Source: Caballeronia humi (GTDB lineage Bacteria > Pseudomonadota > Gammaproteobacteria > Burkholderiales > Burkholderiaceae). Taken from it: 64,000 bases of DNA. Below the pieces are notes generated by a model that did no database searches, was not told the origin of the DNA, and was given only the letters and a program-made list of their open reading frames with translations. The DNA is taken from the NCBI RefSeq assembly GCF_001544475.1, contig NZ_FCNW02000012.1, positions 1 through 64,000 on the forward strand, in the 5' to 3' direction. Below, piece by piece: positions 37,896-46,287 of the stretch. Positions within the stretch are counted from its first letter, which is position 1. The number at the start of each line of letters is the position of its first letter. A program made the translations under genes and the position numbers.

Positions 37896-40835
37896 ATGTC
37901 CAACACGAACAACGGCTGCGGCTCCGGAAATTGCGCGTGCAAGAGCGCGGCATCGGTGCAAAAGGGCGATCCCTTCGACTTCACGGACTACGGCACGCCG
38001 CTGCGCCACGCCGACATCGACGTGACGCTCGAAATCGACGGCGAAGCGGTCACGGTGCCGGCCGGCACGTCGGTGATGCGCGCGGCGATCGAAGCCGGCG
38101 TCAACGTGCCGAAGCTCTGCGCGACCGATTCGCTCGAACCGTTCGGCTCGTGCCGCCTGTGCCTCGTCGAGATCGAAGGCAAGCGCGGCTATCCGGCGTC
38201 GTGCACGACGCCCGTCGAAGCGGGCATGAAGGTGCGCACGCAAAGCGACCGCCTGCAGTCGCTGCGCAAGAACGTGATGGAGCTCTATATCTCCGATCAC
38301 CCGCTCGACTGCCTCACCTGCCCCGCCAACGGCGACTGCGAACTGCAGGACATGGCGGGCGTCGTCGGCCTGCGGGAAGTGCGCTACGGCTACGAAGGCA
38401 AGAACCACCTGAAGGACAAGAAGGACGAGTCGAACCCGTACTTCACCTACGATGCGTCGAAGTGCATCGTCTGCAATCGCTGTGTGCGCGCCTGCGAGGA
38501 AACGCAAGGCACCTTCGCGCTGACGATCGCCGCGCGCGGCTTCGAGTCGCGCGTCGCCGCGAGCGAGAACGTGCCGTTCATGGAATCGGAGTGCGTGTCG
38601 TGCGGCGCGTGCGTCGCCGCGTGCCCGACCGCCACGCTGCAGGAAAAGACCGTCATCATGCTCGGCCAGCCGGAGCATTCGGTCGTGACGACGTGCGCAT
38701 ACTGCGGCGTCGGCTGCTCGCTCAAGGCGGAGATGAAGGGCAGCACGGTGGTTCGCATGGTGCCGAACAAGAACGGCCAGGCGAACGAAGGCCACGCGTG
38801 CGTGAAGGGCCGCTTCGCGTGGGGCTACGCGACGCACAAGGACCGCATCACCAAGCCGATGATCCGCGCGAAGATCACCGATCCGTGGCGCGAAGTGTCA
38901 TGGGACGAAGCGCTCAAATACGCGGCGAGCGAATTCCGCCGCATCCAGGACAAGTACGGCCGCGATTCGATCGGCGGGATCACGTCGTCGCGCTGTACGA
39001 ACGAGGAAACGTACCTCGTGCAGAAGCTCGTGCGCGCCGCGTTCGGCAACAACAACGTCGATACCTGCGCGCGCGTCTGCCATTCGCCGACCGGCTACGG
39101 CCTCAAGACGACGCTCGGTGAATCGGCGGGCACACAGACGTTCGCGTCGGTCGAGAAAGCGGACGTGATCGTCGTGATCGGCGCGAATCCGACCGACGGC
39201 CATCCGGTCTTCGCGTCGCGCATGAAAAAGCGCATCCGCGAAGGCGCGCAACTGATCGTGATCGATCCGCGCCGCACCGATATCGTCGACGGCCCGCATA
39301 TCAAGGCGTCGCATCACCTGGCGCTGCGTCCGGGCACCAATGTGGCGATCATCAATGCGATCGCGCACGTGATCGTGACCGAAGGGCTCGTCAACGAAGC
39401 GTTCGTCGCCGAGCGCTGCGAAGCGCGCGCGTTCGGCCAATGGCGCGACTTCGTGTCGCATGAGGAGAACTCGCCCGAAGCGATGGAAGCGATCACCGGC
39501 GTGCCCGCGCATCTGGTGCGCGAAGCCGCGCGGGTCTACGCGCGGCCCGGCAATTCGGCGATCTTCTACGGCCTCGGCGTCACGGAACACGCACAAGGCT
39601 CGACGATGGTGATGGGCATCGCGAACCTCGCGATGGCGACGGGCAACGTCGGGCGCGAAGGCGTCGGCGTGAATCCGCTGCGCGGCCAGAACAACGTGCA
39701 GGGCTCGTGCGACATGGGCTCGTTCCCGCACGAACTGCCGGGCTACCGGCACATCAGCGACGCCGCCACGCGCGCCCTCTTCGAGGAAGCGTGGGACTGC
39801 AAGCTGCAATCGGAGCCGGGCCTGCGCATTCCGAACATGTTCGATGCCGCGTCGCACGGCACGTTCATGGGCCTCTATTGCCAGGGCGAGGACATCGTCC
39901 AGTCCGATCCGAACACGCACCACGTGACGGGCGCGCTGTCGTCGATGGAGTGCATCGTCGTGCAGGACATCTTCCTGAACGAGACGGCAAAGTACGCGCA
40001 CGTGCTGCTTCCCGGCGCGACGTTCCTCGAAAAGGACGGCACGTTCACGAACGCCGAGCGCCGCATCTCGCGCGTGCGCAAGGTCATGCCGCCGCTCGCC
40101 GGCTATGCCGACTGGGAAGTCACGATCCTGCTCGCCCGCGCGCTCGGCTACGAGATGGGCTACACGCATCCGTCGCAGATCATGGACGAGATCGCGCGCC
40201 TCACGCCGACGTTCCACGGCGTCTCCTACAAGCGGCTCGATGAGCTCGGCAGCATCCAGTGGCCGTGCAACGAATCCGCGCCGGAAGGCACGCCGACGAT
40301 GCACATCGACGAATTCGTGCGCGGCAAGGGGCGATTCGTCATCACGAAGTTCGTCGCGACGCCGGAGAAGGTCACGCGCAAGTTCCCGCTGCTGCTGACG
40401 ACGGGGCGCATCCTGTCGCAGTACAACGTCGGCGCGCAGACGCGGCGCACGGAGAACTCGCGCTGGCACGACGAGGACCGGCTCGAACTCCATCCGGTCG
40501 ACGCCGAGGACCGCGGCATCAAGACGGGCGACTGGGTTGGCATCGAATCGCGCGCCGGGCAGACCGTGTTGCGCGCGAAGATCACCGAGCGGATGCAGCC
40601 GGGCGTCGTCTACACGACGTTCCACTTCCCCGAATCGGGCGCGAACGTGATTACCACCGACTCCTCCGACTGGGCGACCAACTGTCCGGAATACAAGGTG
40701 ACGGCAGTTCAGGTGATGCCGGTCGAGCAGCCATCGCAATGGCAGAAGGACTACTCGCGCTTCAACTCGCAGCAGCTCGGCCTGTTGGAGATGCGCACGG
40801 AAGAAGGCGCGCTCGTCACGACCTCAGGGAAATAG
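37896..40835 (+). CDS. fdsA: NAD-dependent formate dehydrogenase alpha subunit (Mo/W-bis-MGD)
   Basis: A 979-residue catalytic subunit. In order: N-terminal [2Fe-2S] ferredoxin domain (CATDSLEPFGSCRLCLVEI), NuoG-type His-Cys cluster (HPLDCLTCPANGDCELQ), two [4Fe-4S] sites (CIVCNRCVRACEE, CVSCGACVAACPT), the CAYCGVGCSL cluster, and the molybdopterin domain with the Mo-ligand Cys in ARVCHSPTGYGLKT. Cys rather than selenocysteine is used. The start at 37896 has GGAGAC upstream; an ATG five codons earlier has none. Confidence 0.96.
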   Translation: MSNTNNGCGSGNCACKSAASVQKGDPFDFTDYGTPLRHADIDVTLEIDGEAVTVPAGTSVMRAAIEAGVNVPKLCATDSLEPFGSCRLCLVEIEGKRGYPASCTTPVEAGMKVRTQSDRLQSLRKNVMELYISDHPLDCLTCPANGDCELQDMAGVVGLREVRYGYEGKNHLKDKKDESNPYFTYDASKCIVCNRCVRACEETQGTFALTIAARGFESRVAASENVPFMESECVSCGACVAACPTATLQEKTVIMLGQPEHSVVTTCAYCGVGCSLKAEMKGSTVVRMVPNKNGQANEGHACVKGRFAWGYATHKDRITKPMIRAKITDPWREVSWDEALKYAASEFRRIQDKYGRDSIGGITSSRCTNEETYLVQKLVRAAFGNNNVDTCARVCHSPTGYGLKTTLGESAGTQTFASVEKADVIVVIGANPTDGHPVFASRMKKRIREGAQLIVIDPRRTDIVDGPHIKASHHLALRPGTNVAIINAIAHVIVTEGLVNEAFVAERCEARAFGQWRDFVSHEENSPEAMEAITGVPAHLVREAARVYARPGNSAIFYGLGVTEHAQGSTMVMGIANLAMATGNVGREGVGVNPLRGQNNVQGSCDMGSFPHELPGYRHISDAATRALFEEAWDCKLQSEPGLRIPNMFDAASHGTFMGLYCQGEDIVQSDPNTHHVTGALSSMECIVVQDIFLNETAKYAHVLLPGATFLEKDGTFTNAERRISRVRKVMPPLAGYADWEVTILLARALGYEMGYTHPSQIMDEIARLTPTFHGVSYKRLDELGSIQWPCNESAPEGTPTMHIDEFVRGKGRFVITKFVATPEKVTRKFPLLLTTGRILSQYNVGAQTRRTENSRWHDEDRLELHPVDAEDRGIKTGDWVGIESRAGQTVLRAKITERMQPGVVYTTFHFPESGANVITTDSSDWATNCPEYKVTAVQVMPVEQPSQWQKDYSRFNSQQLGLLEMRTEEGALVTTSGK

Positions 40836-40844
40836 GACAGAAAA

Positions 40845-41093
40845 ATGGACGTAGCCAACCTGATCGACATGGCGAACCGCATCGGCGATTTTTTCGATTC
40901 GCTGCCGGACCAGCACGAAGCGACCGACAGCATCGCCGATCATATTCGCCGCTTCTGGGAGCCGCGCATGCGACTCGCGATCCTCAACGCGCTAGATGAT
41001 CCTGAAGTGAGCGCCACGATGACGCCGATCGTGCACGAGGCGCTGATCGAGCATCGGCAGGATCTGACGCCTGCCAAGGCTCCAGCCGCCTAG
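40845..41093 (+). CDS. fdsD: Formate dehydrogenase delta subunit
   Basis: An 82-residue small subunit of the FdsD family (LIDMANRIGDFFDSLPD, then HIRRFWEPRMRLAIL). It is required for active formate dehydrogenase but carries no cofactor. It follows fdsA by 9 bases. The accessory sulfurtransferase gene fdsC (fdhD), which lies between fdsA and fdsD in C. necator, is missing here. The last 4 bases overlap the convergent monooxygenase gene. Confidence 0.92.
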   Translation: MDVANLIDMANRIGDFFDSLPDQHEATDSIADHIRRFWEPRMRLAILNALDDPEVSATMTPIVHEALIEHRQDLTPAKAPAA

Positions 41094-42808
41094 TCTTCCT
41101 TGTACTCGTGCTCGGGCGCCGCATCGGCGGCGCTCGCGTTCGCGCTGAACCACGTCTCGCAGTGGCGCAGAAGCCCGTGCACATCCGACGGCGCCCGTCC
41201 CCGCGCCGCGATATAACCGTCCGGCCGCACGAGATAGAAAGACGGCCGCGTGCGCCCGTAGTTGTCGGTGAGCGACTGCGCGCCCTCGCCCTGCATGACG
41301 TCCGTGATACGCCACACGCGCACCGCGTTGGGTAACACCCTCTCCATCTGAACGCCCAGCCCATCGAGATCGGGGTCGCGCATCGCATGCGCCACCGTGA
41401 TGGTCGCGGGCGCGAGCGCGATGTCGTCCTCGCCTTCGGGAGTCACCAGCAGGAACAGTGAAAAGTACCCGGGATCGTGCAGATCGAAAAGACAGCCAAA
41501 GCCCGGCACGCGCCCGAGCGGCCCATCGACCACGTGCACCCGCGCATCCGGTGCCCGCTCGCCTGCGCGCGGGCCGCCGTCGAGCAGACGCTCCATCGTC
41601 AGCGGACTGCGCCGGTACTGGATCGACAGCTCGCTCACCGTGCGCCGCATCGCGTCGCGCAGCGGGCCGATCGCGGAGAGCGCGGGCATCACGTGATCGC
41701 GGATCAGCTTCATCGGGCCGTGCTCGGCGCTCGCCATCTGCGTGAGCATGCTCGATTGCCGCAGCACGTCGCGCTCGATCGGATGGCGCTCGGCGTGATA
41801 GGTGTCAAGCAGACGGTCGGACGCGCCACCCGAGAGCATCCGCGCAATCTTCCAGCCGAGGTTGAGCGCTTCCTGGATGCCCGTGTTCATGCCCTGCGCG
41901 CCGGCCGGGCTGTGGACGTGCGCGGCGTCACCCGCGAGAAAGATGCGCTCGACGCGCAGCCGGTCCACCATGCGGCTGTTGAGCCGAAAGTACGACGACC
42001 AGCCGATGCTCGACAGCGTCACGCGATGATGCACGCGCCGCTCGACAATCGCGCGGCAGTCGTCGAGCGTCGGGCCGTGGTCGGATTCGGGTGCGACGTG
42101 CAGGTCCGCGATCAGCCGCGCGCGGTCGTTGCCCATCGGGAAGAGCGCGGCCAGCCCCTCGCCCGACGCGAAAATGTGGAACTCATCGTCGGCCCAGTCG
42201 GAATCGACTTGCAGGTCGGCGAGAAGAAAGGTCTGCTCGAAGGTCTTGCCCGTGAAGCCGATATCGAGCCGATGCCGGACGAGACTATGCGCACCATCTG
42301 CGGCGATCATGTACGACGGCCGCAGCGTTTCCTCGCGTCCGTTCGGATGACGCAGCGACGCCTGCACACCCGCCGCGCCCTGCGAGAAATCGTGCAGCTC
42401 GACGCCGCGCTCGATCCACACGCCGAAGCTCGCCAGATGCTCGGTGAGGAGCCGCTCGGTTTCGGACTGTTCGAGAAAAAGAAGATAGGGATAGCGCGTC
42501 TGCAGCGGATCGAAGTCGAGCCGCGCGAGCCGCTGACCGTTCGAGTACAGATTGGCGACGCGCGCGCGATGCCCCTTTTCAAGAAACGGCTTGACGATGC
42601 GATGCTGCTCGAAGAGTTCGAGCGTGCGCGCCTGAATGCCGATCGCACGCGAATACGGCGAGGGAGCGCGGGCCTTGTCGATGAGCCGAACCGGAATGTG
42701 CGCGCGCGCGAGACTCATGGCGGCGGCGAGGCCCGTCGGCCCTGCACCGACGATCAGCACCGGCGCCACGTCGAGCTTGTCGTGCGGATTCAGCTTTGGG
42801 GCAAACAT
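41090..42808 (-). CDS. FAD-dependent aromatic-ring monooxygenase (PheA/TfdB/MhpA family)
   Basis: A 572-residue class A flavoprotein hydroxylase. Seen: FAD-binding GAGPTGLAAAMSLARAHIPVRLIDK (22-46, GxGxxG), the DG motif ADGAHSLVRH (near 168), and GDAAHVHSPAGAQGMNTGIQEALNLGWKIA (near 292). The C-terminal thioredoxin-like domain ends PSFYLVRPDGYIAARG. It probably adds one oxygen to a phenolic or related substrate with NAD(P)H; the substrate is unknown. It converges with fdsD with a 4-base overlap. Confidence 0.88.
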   Translation of the reverse strand: MFAPKLNPHDKLDVAPVLIVGAGPTGLAAAMSLARAHIPVRLIDKARAPSPYSRAIGIQARTLELFEQHRIVKPFLEKGHRARVANLYSNGQRLARLDFDPLQTRYPYLLFLEQSETERLLTEHLASFGVWIERGVELHDFSQGAAGVQASLRHPNGREETLRPSYMIAADGAHSLVRHRLDIGFTGKTFEQTFLLADLQVDSDWADDEFHIFASGEGLAALFPMGNDRARLIADLHVAPESDHGPTLDDCRAIVERRVHHRVTLSSIGWSSYFRLNSRMVDRLRVERIFLAGDAAHVHSPAGAQGMNTGIQEALNLGWKIARMLSGGASDRLLDTYHAERHPIERDVLRQSSMLTQMASAEHGPMKLIRDHVMPALSAIGPLRDAMRRTVSELSIQYRRSPLTMERLLDGGPRAGERAPDARVHVVDGPLGRVPGFGCLFDLHDPGYFSLFLLVTPEGEDDIALAPATITVAHAMRDPDLDGLGVQMERVLPNAVRVWRITDVMQGEGAQSLTDNYGRTRPSFYLVRPDGYIAARGRAPSDVHGLLRHCETWFSANASAADAAPEHEYKED

Positions 42809-42888
42809 GCACTCCTCCCTGATACGTCACGTTCGTATCAGTGTACGCCGCTCGTTCGCGGTTTCGGCTGGCGGGAGATCGGTCGGAA

Positions 42889-43929
42889 TCAGCCGCGCGT
42901 GTGCAGCGCACAATGATGATGCGTCGTGCCGAGCTCCACTTGCAGCGTCGCGTGATGCATCGCGTAGTCGGCGCGCAAGGTCTCCACGATGCCGTCGACA
43001 AACACATCGCCCGGATGGCCCGCGCGCATGACGAGGTGCGCCGTCATCGCGTTTTCGGTCGTGGAGAGGGCCCAGACGTGAAGGTCATGCACGTCGTCGA
43101 CGCCGGGTAAATCGGACAGATATTGCCGGATGCGCGTCATGTCGACGCTCGGCGGAACGGCGGCCATCGCGAGGCGCATCGCGTCGCGTCCGAGCCCCCA
43201 CGTGCCGTACACGATCACCGAGACCACGACGAGGCTCATCAGCGGATCGATCCAGCTCCAGCCCGAGAACAGGATCACGAGCCCGCTCACCGCGACGGCG
43301 GCGGAGATCGCGGCATCGGCGGCCATGTGGAGGAAGGCGCCGCGCACGTTCAGGTCTTCCTTGCTGCCGCGCATGAAGAGCCACGCGGAGAAACCGTTCA
43401 CAATCAGCCCGAGCGTCGCGACGATGAATACGTCGAGGCCCGCGACGGGCGCCGGGTTCAGGAGCCGCTGGATCGATTCGAGGACGATCGCGCCGCACGC
43501 GAAGAGCAAAAGCGCGGCGTTCGCGAGCGACGCGAGAATCGACGAGCTGCCGAGGCCGAAGGTGTAGCGCTGCGACGGCTGGCGCTTGCCGAGCCAGACC
43601 GCACCCCACGCGAGCAGGAGGCCTAGCACGTCTGAGAGATTGTGGCCGGCGTCGGCGAGGAGCGCAGTCGAGTGGGCGATGAAGCCGTACACCGCCTGCA
43701 CGACGACGATCAGCATGTTCAGCCCGACGGCGAGCGCGAAGGTGCCGCTCTGGCCTTCCTGCGGCGCGTGATGGTGGTGATGGCCGTGGCCGCCGTGGTC
43801 GTGCGCGTGGCCGTGGCCCTGCGAGTCCTCTTGGTGCGCGTGGCCGTGACCCTGCGCATGCTCTTCATGCGCATATCCGTGCTCGTGCTCATCCTCGTGC
43901 TGGTGCTGCCCGTGCGAATGCGTATTCAT
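42889..43929 (-). CDS. Cation diffusion facilitator (Zn/Co/Cd efflux), His-rich
   Basis: A 346-residue CDF transporter of the CzcD/ZitB type. Residues 1-62 hold more than 20 histidines in HxH and HGH runs, a metal-binding cytoplasmic tail. Six TM helices follow, with metal sites HSTALLADAGHNLSDVLGLLLAW (TM2, HxxxD type) and HMAADAAISAAVAV (TM5), then a cytoplasmic C-terminal domain (DLHVWALSTTENAMTAHLV). Its ATG directly abuts the arsR-type stop codon (TAAATG). Confidence 0.93.
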   Translation of the reverse strand: MNTHSHGQHQHEDEHEHGYAHEEHAQGHGHAHQEDSQGHGHAHDHGGHGHHHHHAPQEGQSGTFALAVGLNMLIVVVQAVYGFIAHSTALLADAGHNLSDVLGLLLAWGAVWLGKRQPSQRYTFGLGSSSILASLANAALLLFACGAIVLESIQRLLNPAPVAGLDVFIVATLGLIVNGFSAWLFMRGSKEDLNVRGAFLHMAADAAISAAVAVSGLVILFSGWSWIDPLMSLVVVSVIVYGTWGLGRDAMRLAMAAVPPSVDMTRIRQYLSDLPGVDDVHDLHVWALSTTENAMTAHLVMRAGHPGDVFVDGIVETLRADYAMHHATLQVELGTTHHHCALHTRG

Positions 43930-44259
43930 TTACTCGTTGTCCGGTCTGAAGTCGGTTTGCGGCTCGGCGACGTGTTCCAGCAGTTCGCCGAGCATTGCGC
44001 TGATATGCCGGTCGGCGGCGAGATAGAAGACCTGCTTGCCCTGCCGCTCCGCGCGCACGATCCGCGCCGCGCGCAGCAGCCTCAAATGATGGCTGACGAG
44101 CGACGCCGACAACCCGAGCGCCTCCGCGATCGCTCCCACCGCCCGTTTCTCGTCGACGCACGCGAGCACGATGCGCAGGCGCGTCGGATCGCCGAGGAGG
44201 CGAAACAGATCGGCAAGCGGGACGACACGGTCATCGGAAGCGTTGGGAAGCGAAGCCAT
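43930..44259 (-). CDS. ArsR/SmtB family metal-sensing repressor
   Basis: A 109-residue winged-helix repressor (MASLPNASDD start). Seen: ADLFRLLGDPTRLRIVLAC, the recognition helix LSASLVSHHLRLLRAARIV, the beta-wing RAERQGKQVFYLAADRHI, and a C-terminal helix DRHISAMLGELLEH resembling the alpha-5 Zn site (D-x-H). It is predicted to repress itself and the downstream CDF gene until metal binds. The ATG is preferred to an in-frame GTG at 44295, which lies inside the operator. Confidence 0.9.
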   Translation of the reverse strand: MASLPNASDDRVVPLADLFRLLGDPTRLRIVLACVDEKRAVGAIAEALGLSASLVSHHLRLLRAARIVRAERQGKQVFYLAADRHISAMLGELLEHVAEPQTDFRPDNE

Positions 44260-44274
44260 GCGCGGTCGAAAGAA

Positions 44275-44300
44275 AACATATGAATAGGTGTTCACATGTT
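44275..44300. promoter_or_regulatory. ArsR/SmtB-type operator
   Basis: The half-site AACATATGAATAG and the opposite-strand half AACATGTGAACAC agree at 11 of 13 positions, giving an imperfect 26-bp dyad of the AACAT-TGAA type bound by ArsR/SmtB repressors. It overlaps the -10 and the expected transcription start. Confidence 0.8.
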
Positions 44301-44325
44301 AGTTCCTTGAGCGCCGAACTGTCAA
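44296..44325 (-). promoter_or_regulatory. Promoter of the arsR-CDF operon
   Basis: On the minus strand a perfect -35 TTGACA (44320-44325) is followed after 18 bases by TAACAT (44296-44301) as -10. The operator begins in the -10, so repressor binding would block initiation. Confidence 0.75.
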
Positions 44326-44383
44326 TTCGGCGGGCGTCGCCCGAGTGTGTGGGAAAATGCGGGGTTTTCGTTTTCTTCCCGTC

Positions 44384-46234
44384 ATGGACACTGTATTCGC
44401 CCGCGGTTTCGCGGCCCATCGTGACGGCCGCCTGACCGAAGCGGAACGCGACTATCAAGCCGCGCTCGCCGCCGAACCTCGACACGTCGACGCCCTGCAT
44501 CTGCTCGGCGTGCTGCGCCACCAGCAAGGCCAGCACGCGGAAGCGGCTGACCTCGTGCGTCGCGCGGTAGACCTGCGTCCGACCGACGCCGGCCTGCAGC
44601 TCAACCTCGGCAACGCGCTGAAGGCGCTCGGCCGCATCGACGACGCCATTGAGCGCTTTCGCAACGCGCTCACGCTGCAGCCGGGCTTCCCGCTCGCGCA
44701 ATACAACCTCGGCAACGCTTACACGGCGGCCGGCCGCCACGAAGACGCCGCCGACGCCTTTGAAAAAGCCCTGCGCCTGCAACCGAACGACGCCCCGACG
44801 TGGAACAACTTCGGCAACGCGCTCTCGGCGCTGCGCCGTTTCGACGATGCCGCGAAGGCGTTCCGCCGCGCGCTCGCGATCCGTCCAGGACACGCCGGCG
44901 CGCACAACAACCTCGGCATGGCGCTGAACGCACTCGGCGACATTGATGGCGCGATCGAACAGTTCCGCATCGCGATCGAAGTCGAGCCGAACTATGTCGC
45001 CGCGCATTTCAACCTCGGCAATCTGCTCGATGCGACCGGCCGGCCGGCGGAAGCCGTCGACGCGCTCCAAAAGATGATCCGCATGCATCCGCAGTTCGCG
45101 CCCGCGCATTTCGGCCTCGGCCACGCGCTCGCGACGCTCGGCCGTCAGAAGGAAGCGCTGCCGCAGTTCGAGCGGGCGGTCGGGCTCGATCCGAAATATG
45201 GGGTCGCGTGGCTGGGTCTCGGGAACGCGCATCTCGCGCTCGGCGCGCATCAGGCGGCGATCCGCGCGTTCGATCAGGCGCTGCGCCTCGCGCCCGATGA
45301 ACCCGCCGCCCGACTGAACCGCGCGCTGGCGCTGCTCGCGCTCGGCGATTACGCGCGTGGCCTTGCCGCATACGAAGCACGGCTCGCGACGCCCGGCGCC
45401 GCCAAGGCCCCGCCTGTGCCGCGCTGGAGCGGCGAGCCGATGCCCGGCCGCACGCTCCTCGTGCGCGCGGAACAGGGTTTCGGCGACACGTTGCAGTTCG
45501 TCCGCTTCGCGCCTTACGCCGCGAAGCTGGCCGGCCGCGTCGTGCTGCAGGTGCAGCCGGCGCTCTTGCCACTGCTGGAACCGGCGGCCCGTGCGGCGCG
45601 CGTCGAACTGACGAGCGCCGCCGACGCCACGCCGAAAGCCGACGCCTCCTGTCCGCTCCTGAGCCTGCCGCTCGCGCTCGGCATGACGACGCAGGACGCG
45701 ATGCCCGCGCGCACGCCTTACCTCGTGATCCCGGCGGCGTACCGGCGCAAGTGGCGCGGGTCGATCGGCGGGCACGCGAAGCGCCGGATCGGCATCGCGT
45801 GGTCGGGGCGGCTGCAGCCCGGCGAAACGCGCTCGATCCCGCTCGCCCTGCTCGATCCGCTTTTCGCGATCGAAGGCATCGACTGGATTGCGTTGCAGCC
45901 TGTGCTGACGAGCGACGAACGCGCCGCGCTCGCCGTGCATCCGTGCTCGAAAGCGATCCATCGCCTGGACGGCCGTCTCGAAAATTTCGCCGATACCGGC
46001 GCGATCGTCGATCGGCTGGATGGCGTGGTGTCGGTGGATACGTCGGTGGCGCATCTGGCCGGCGCGCTCGGCAAGCCGCTCTGGCTGATGCTGCCGCACG
46101 CCGCCGACTGGCGCTGGGGCATCGATGCGCCGTCGAGCGCGTGGTATCCGACGGCGCGGCTTTACCGGCAATCGGAAGCGGGTGCGTGGGCGGATGTCGT
46201 GGACAGGGTCGCCGCGGCAGTGCGCGACGCGTAA
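44384..46234 (+). CDS. TPR protein with C-terminal GT9/GT41-like glycosyltransferase domain
   Basis: A 616-residue cytoplasmic protein. About nine TPR units span 5-330 (for example LNLGNALKALGRIDDAIERFRNAL type helices recurring every 34 residues). A C-terminal half (about 350-610) has WSGEPMPGRTLLVRAEQGFGDTLQFVRF and VSVDTSVAHLAGALGKPLWLMLP, the ADP-heptose/GT9-like signature seen in many TPR-fused proteins. It may glycosylate proteins or cell-surface glycans; the acceptor is unknown. It is monocistronic, divergent from arsR. Confidence 0.85.
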   Translation: MDTVFARGFAAHRDGRLTEAERDYQAALAAEPRHVDALHLLGVLRHQQGQHAEAADLVRRAVDLRPTDAGLQLNLGNALKALGRIDDAIERFRNALTLQPGFPLAQYNLGNAYTAAGRHEDAADAFEKALRLQPNDAPTWNNFGNALSALRRFDDAAKAFRRALAIRPGHAGAHNNLGMALNALGDIDGAIEQFRIAIEVEPNYVAAHFNLGNLLDATGRPAEAVDALQKMIRMHPQFAPAHFGLGHALATLGRQKEALPQFERAVGLDPKYGVAWLGLGNAHLALGAHQAAIRAFDQALRLAPDEPAARLNRALALLALGDYARGLAAYEARLATPGAAKAPPVPRWSGEPMPGRTLLVRAEQGFGDTLQFVRFAPYAAKLAGRVVLQVQPALLPLLEPAARAARVELTSAADATPKADASCPLLSLPLALGMTTQDAMPARTPYLVIPAAYRRKWRGSIGGHAKRRIGIAWSGRLQPGETRSIPLALLDPLFAIEGIDWIALQPVLTSDERAALAVHPCSKAIHRLDGRLENFADTGAIVDRLDGVVSVDTSVAHLAGALGKPLWLMLPHAADWRWGIDAPSSAWYPTARLYRQSEAGAWADVVDRVAAAVRDA

Positions 46235-46236
46235 AA

Positions 46237-46267
46237 AAACCCCTCGTCTTTTCAAAGCGAGGGGTTT
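46237..46267. terminator. Intrinsic terminator shared by TPR gene and MHS transporter
   Basis: AAACCCCTCG (46237-46246) pairs with CGAGGGGTTT (46258-46267). It is followed by GTTTTT on the plus strand and by TTTTT on the minus strand, serving both convergent genes. Confidence 0.88.
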
Positions 46268-46287
46268 GTTTTTGCGACCTGCGATGT

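Noticed and set aside
36125..40739. Very long minus-strand ORFs opposite fdsB and fdsA
   Set aside because: Frame shadows from high third-position GC; no RBS, no domains, and the plus-strand genes are fully conserved.
44231..46255. 674-codon minus-strand ORF opposite the TPR gene
   Set aside because: Shadow produced by repeated TPR codons; Arg-rich and without any family resemblance.
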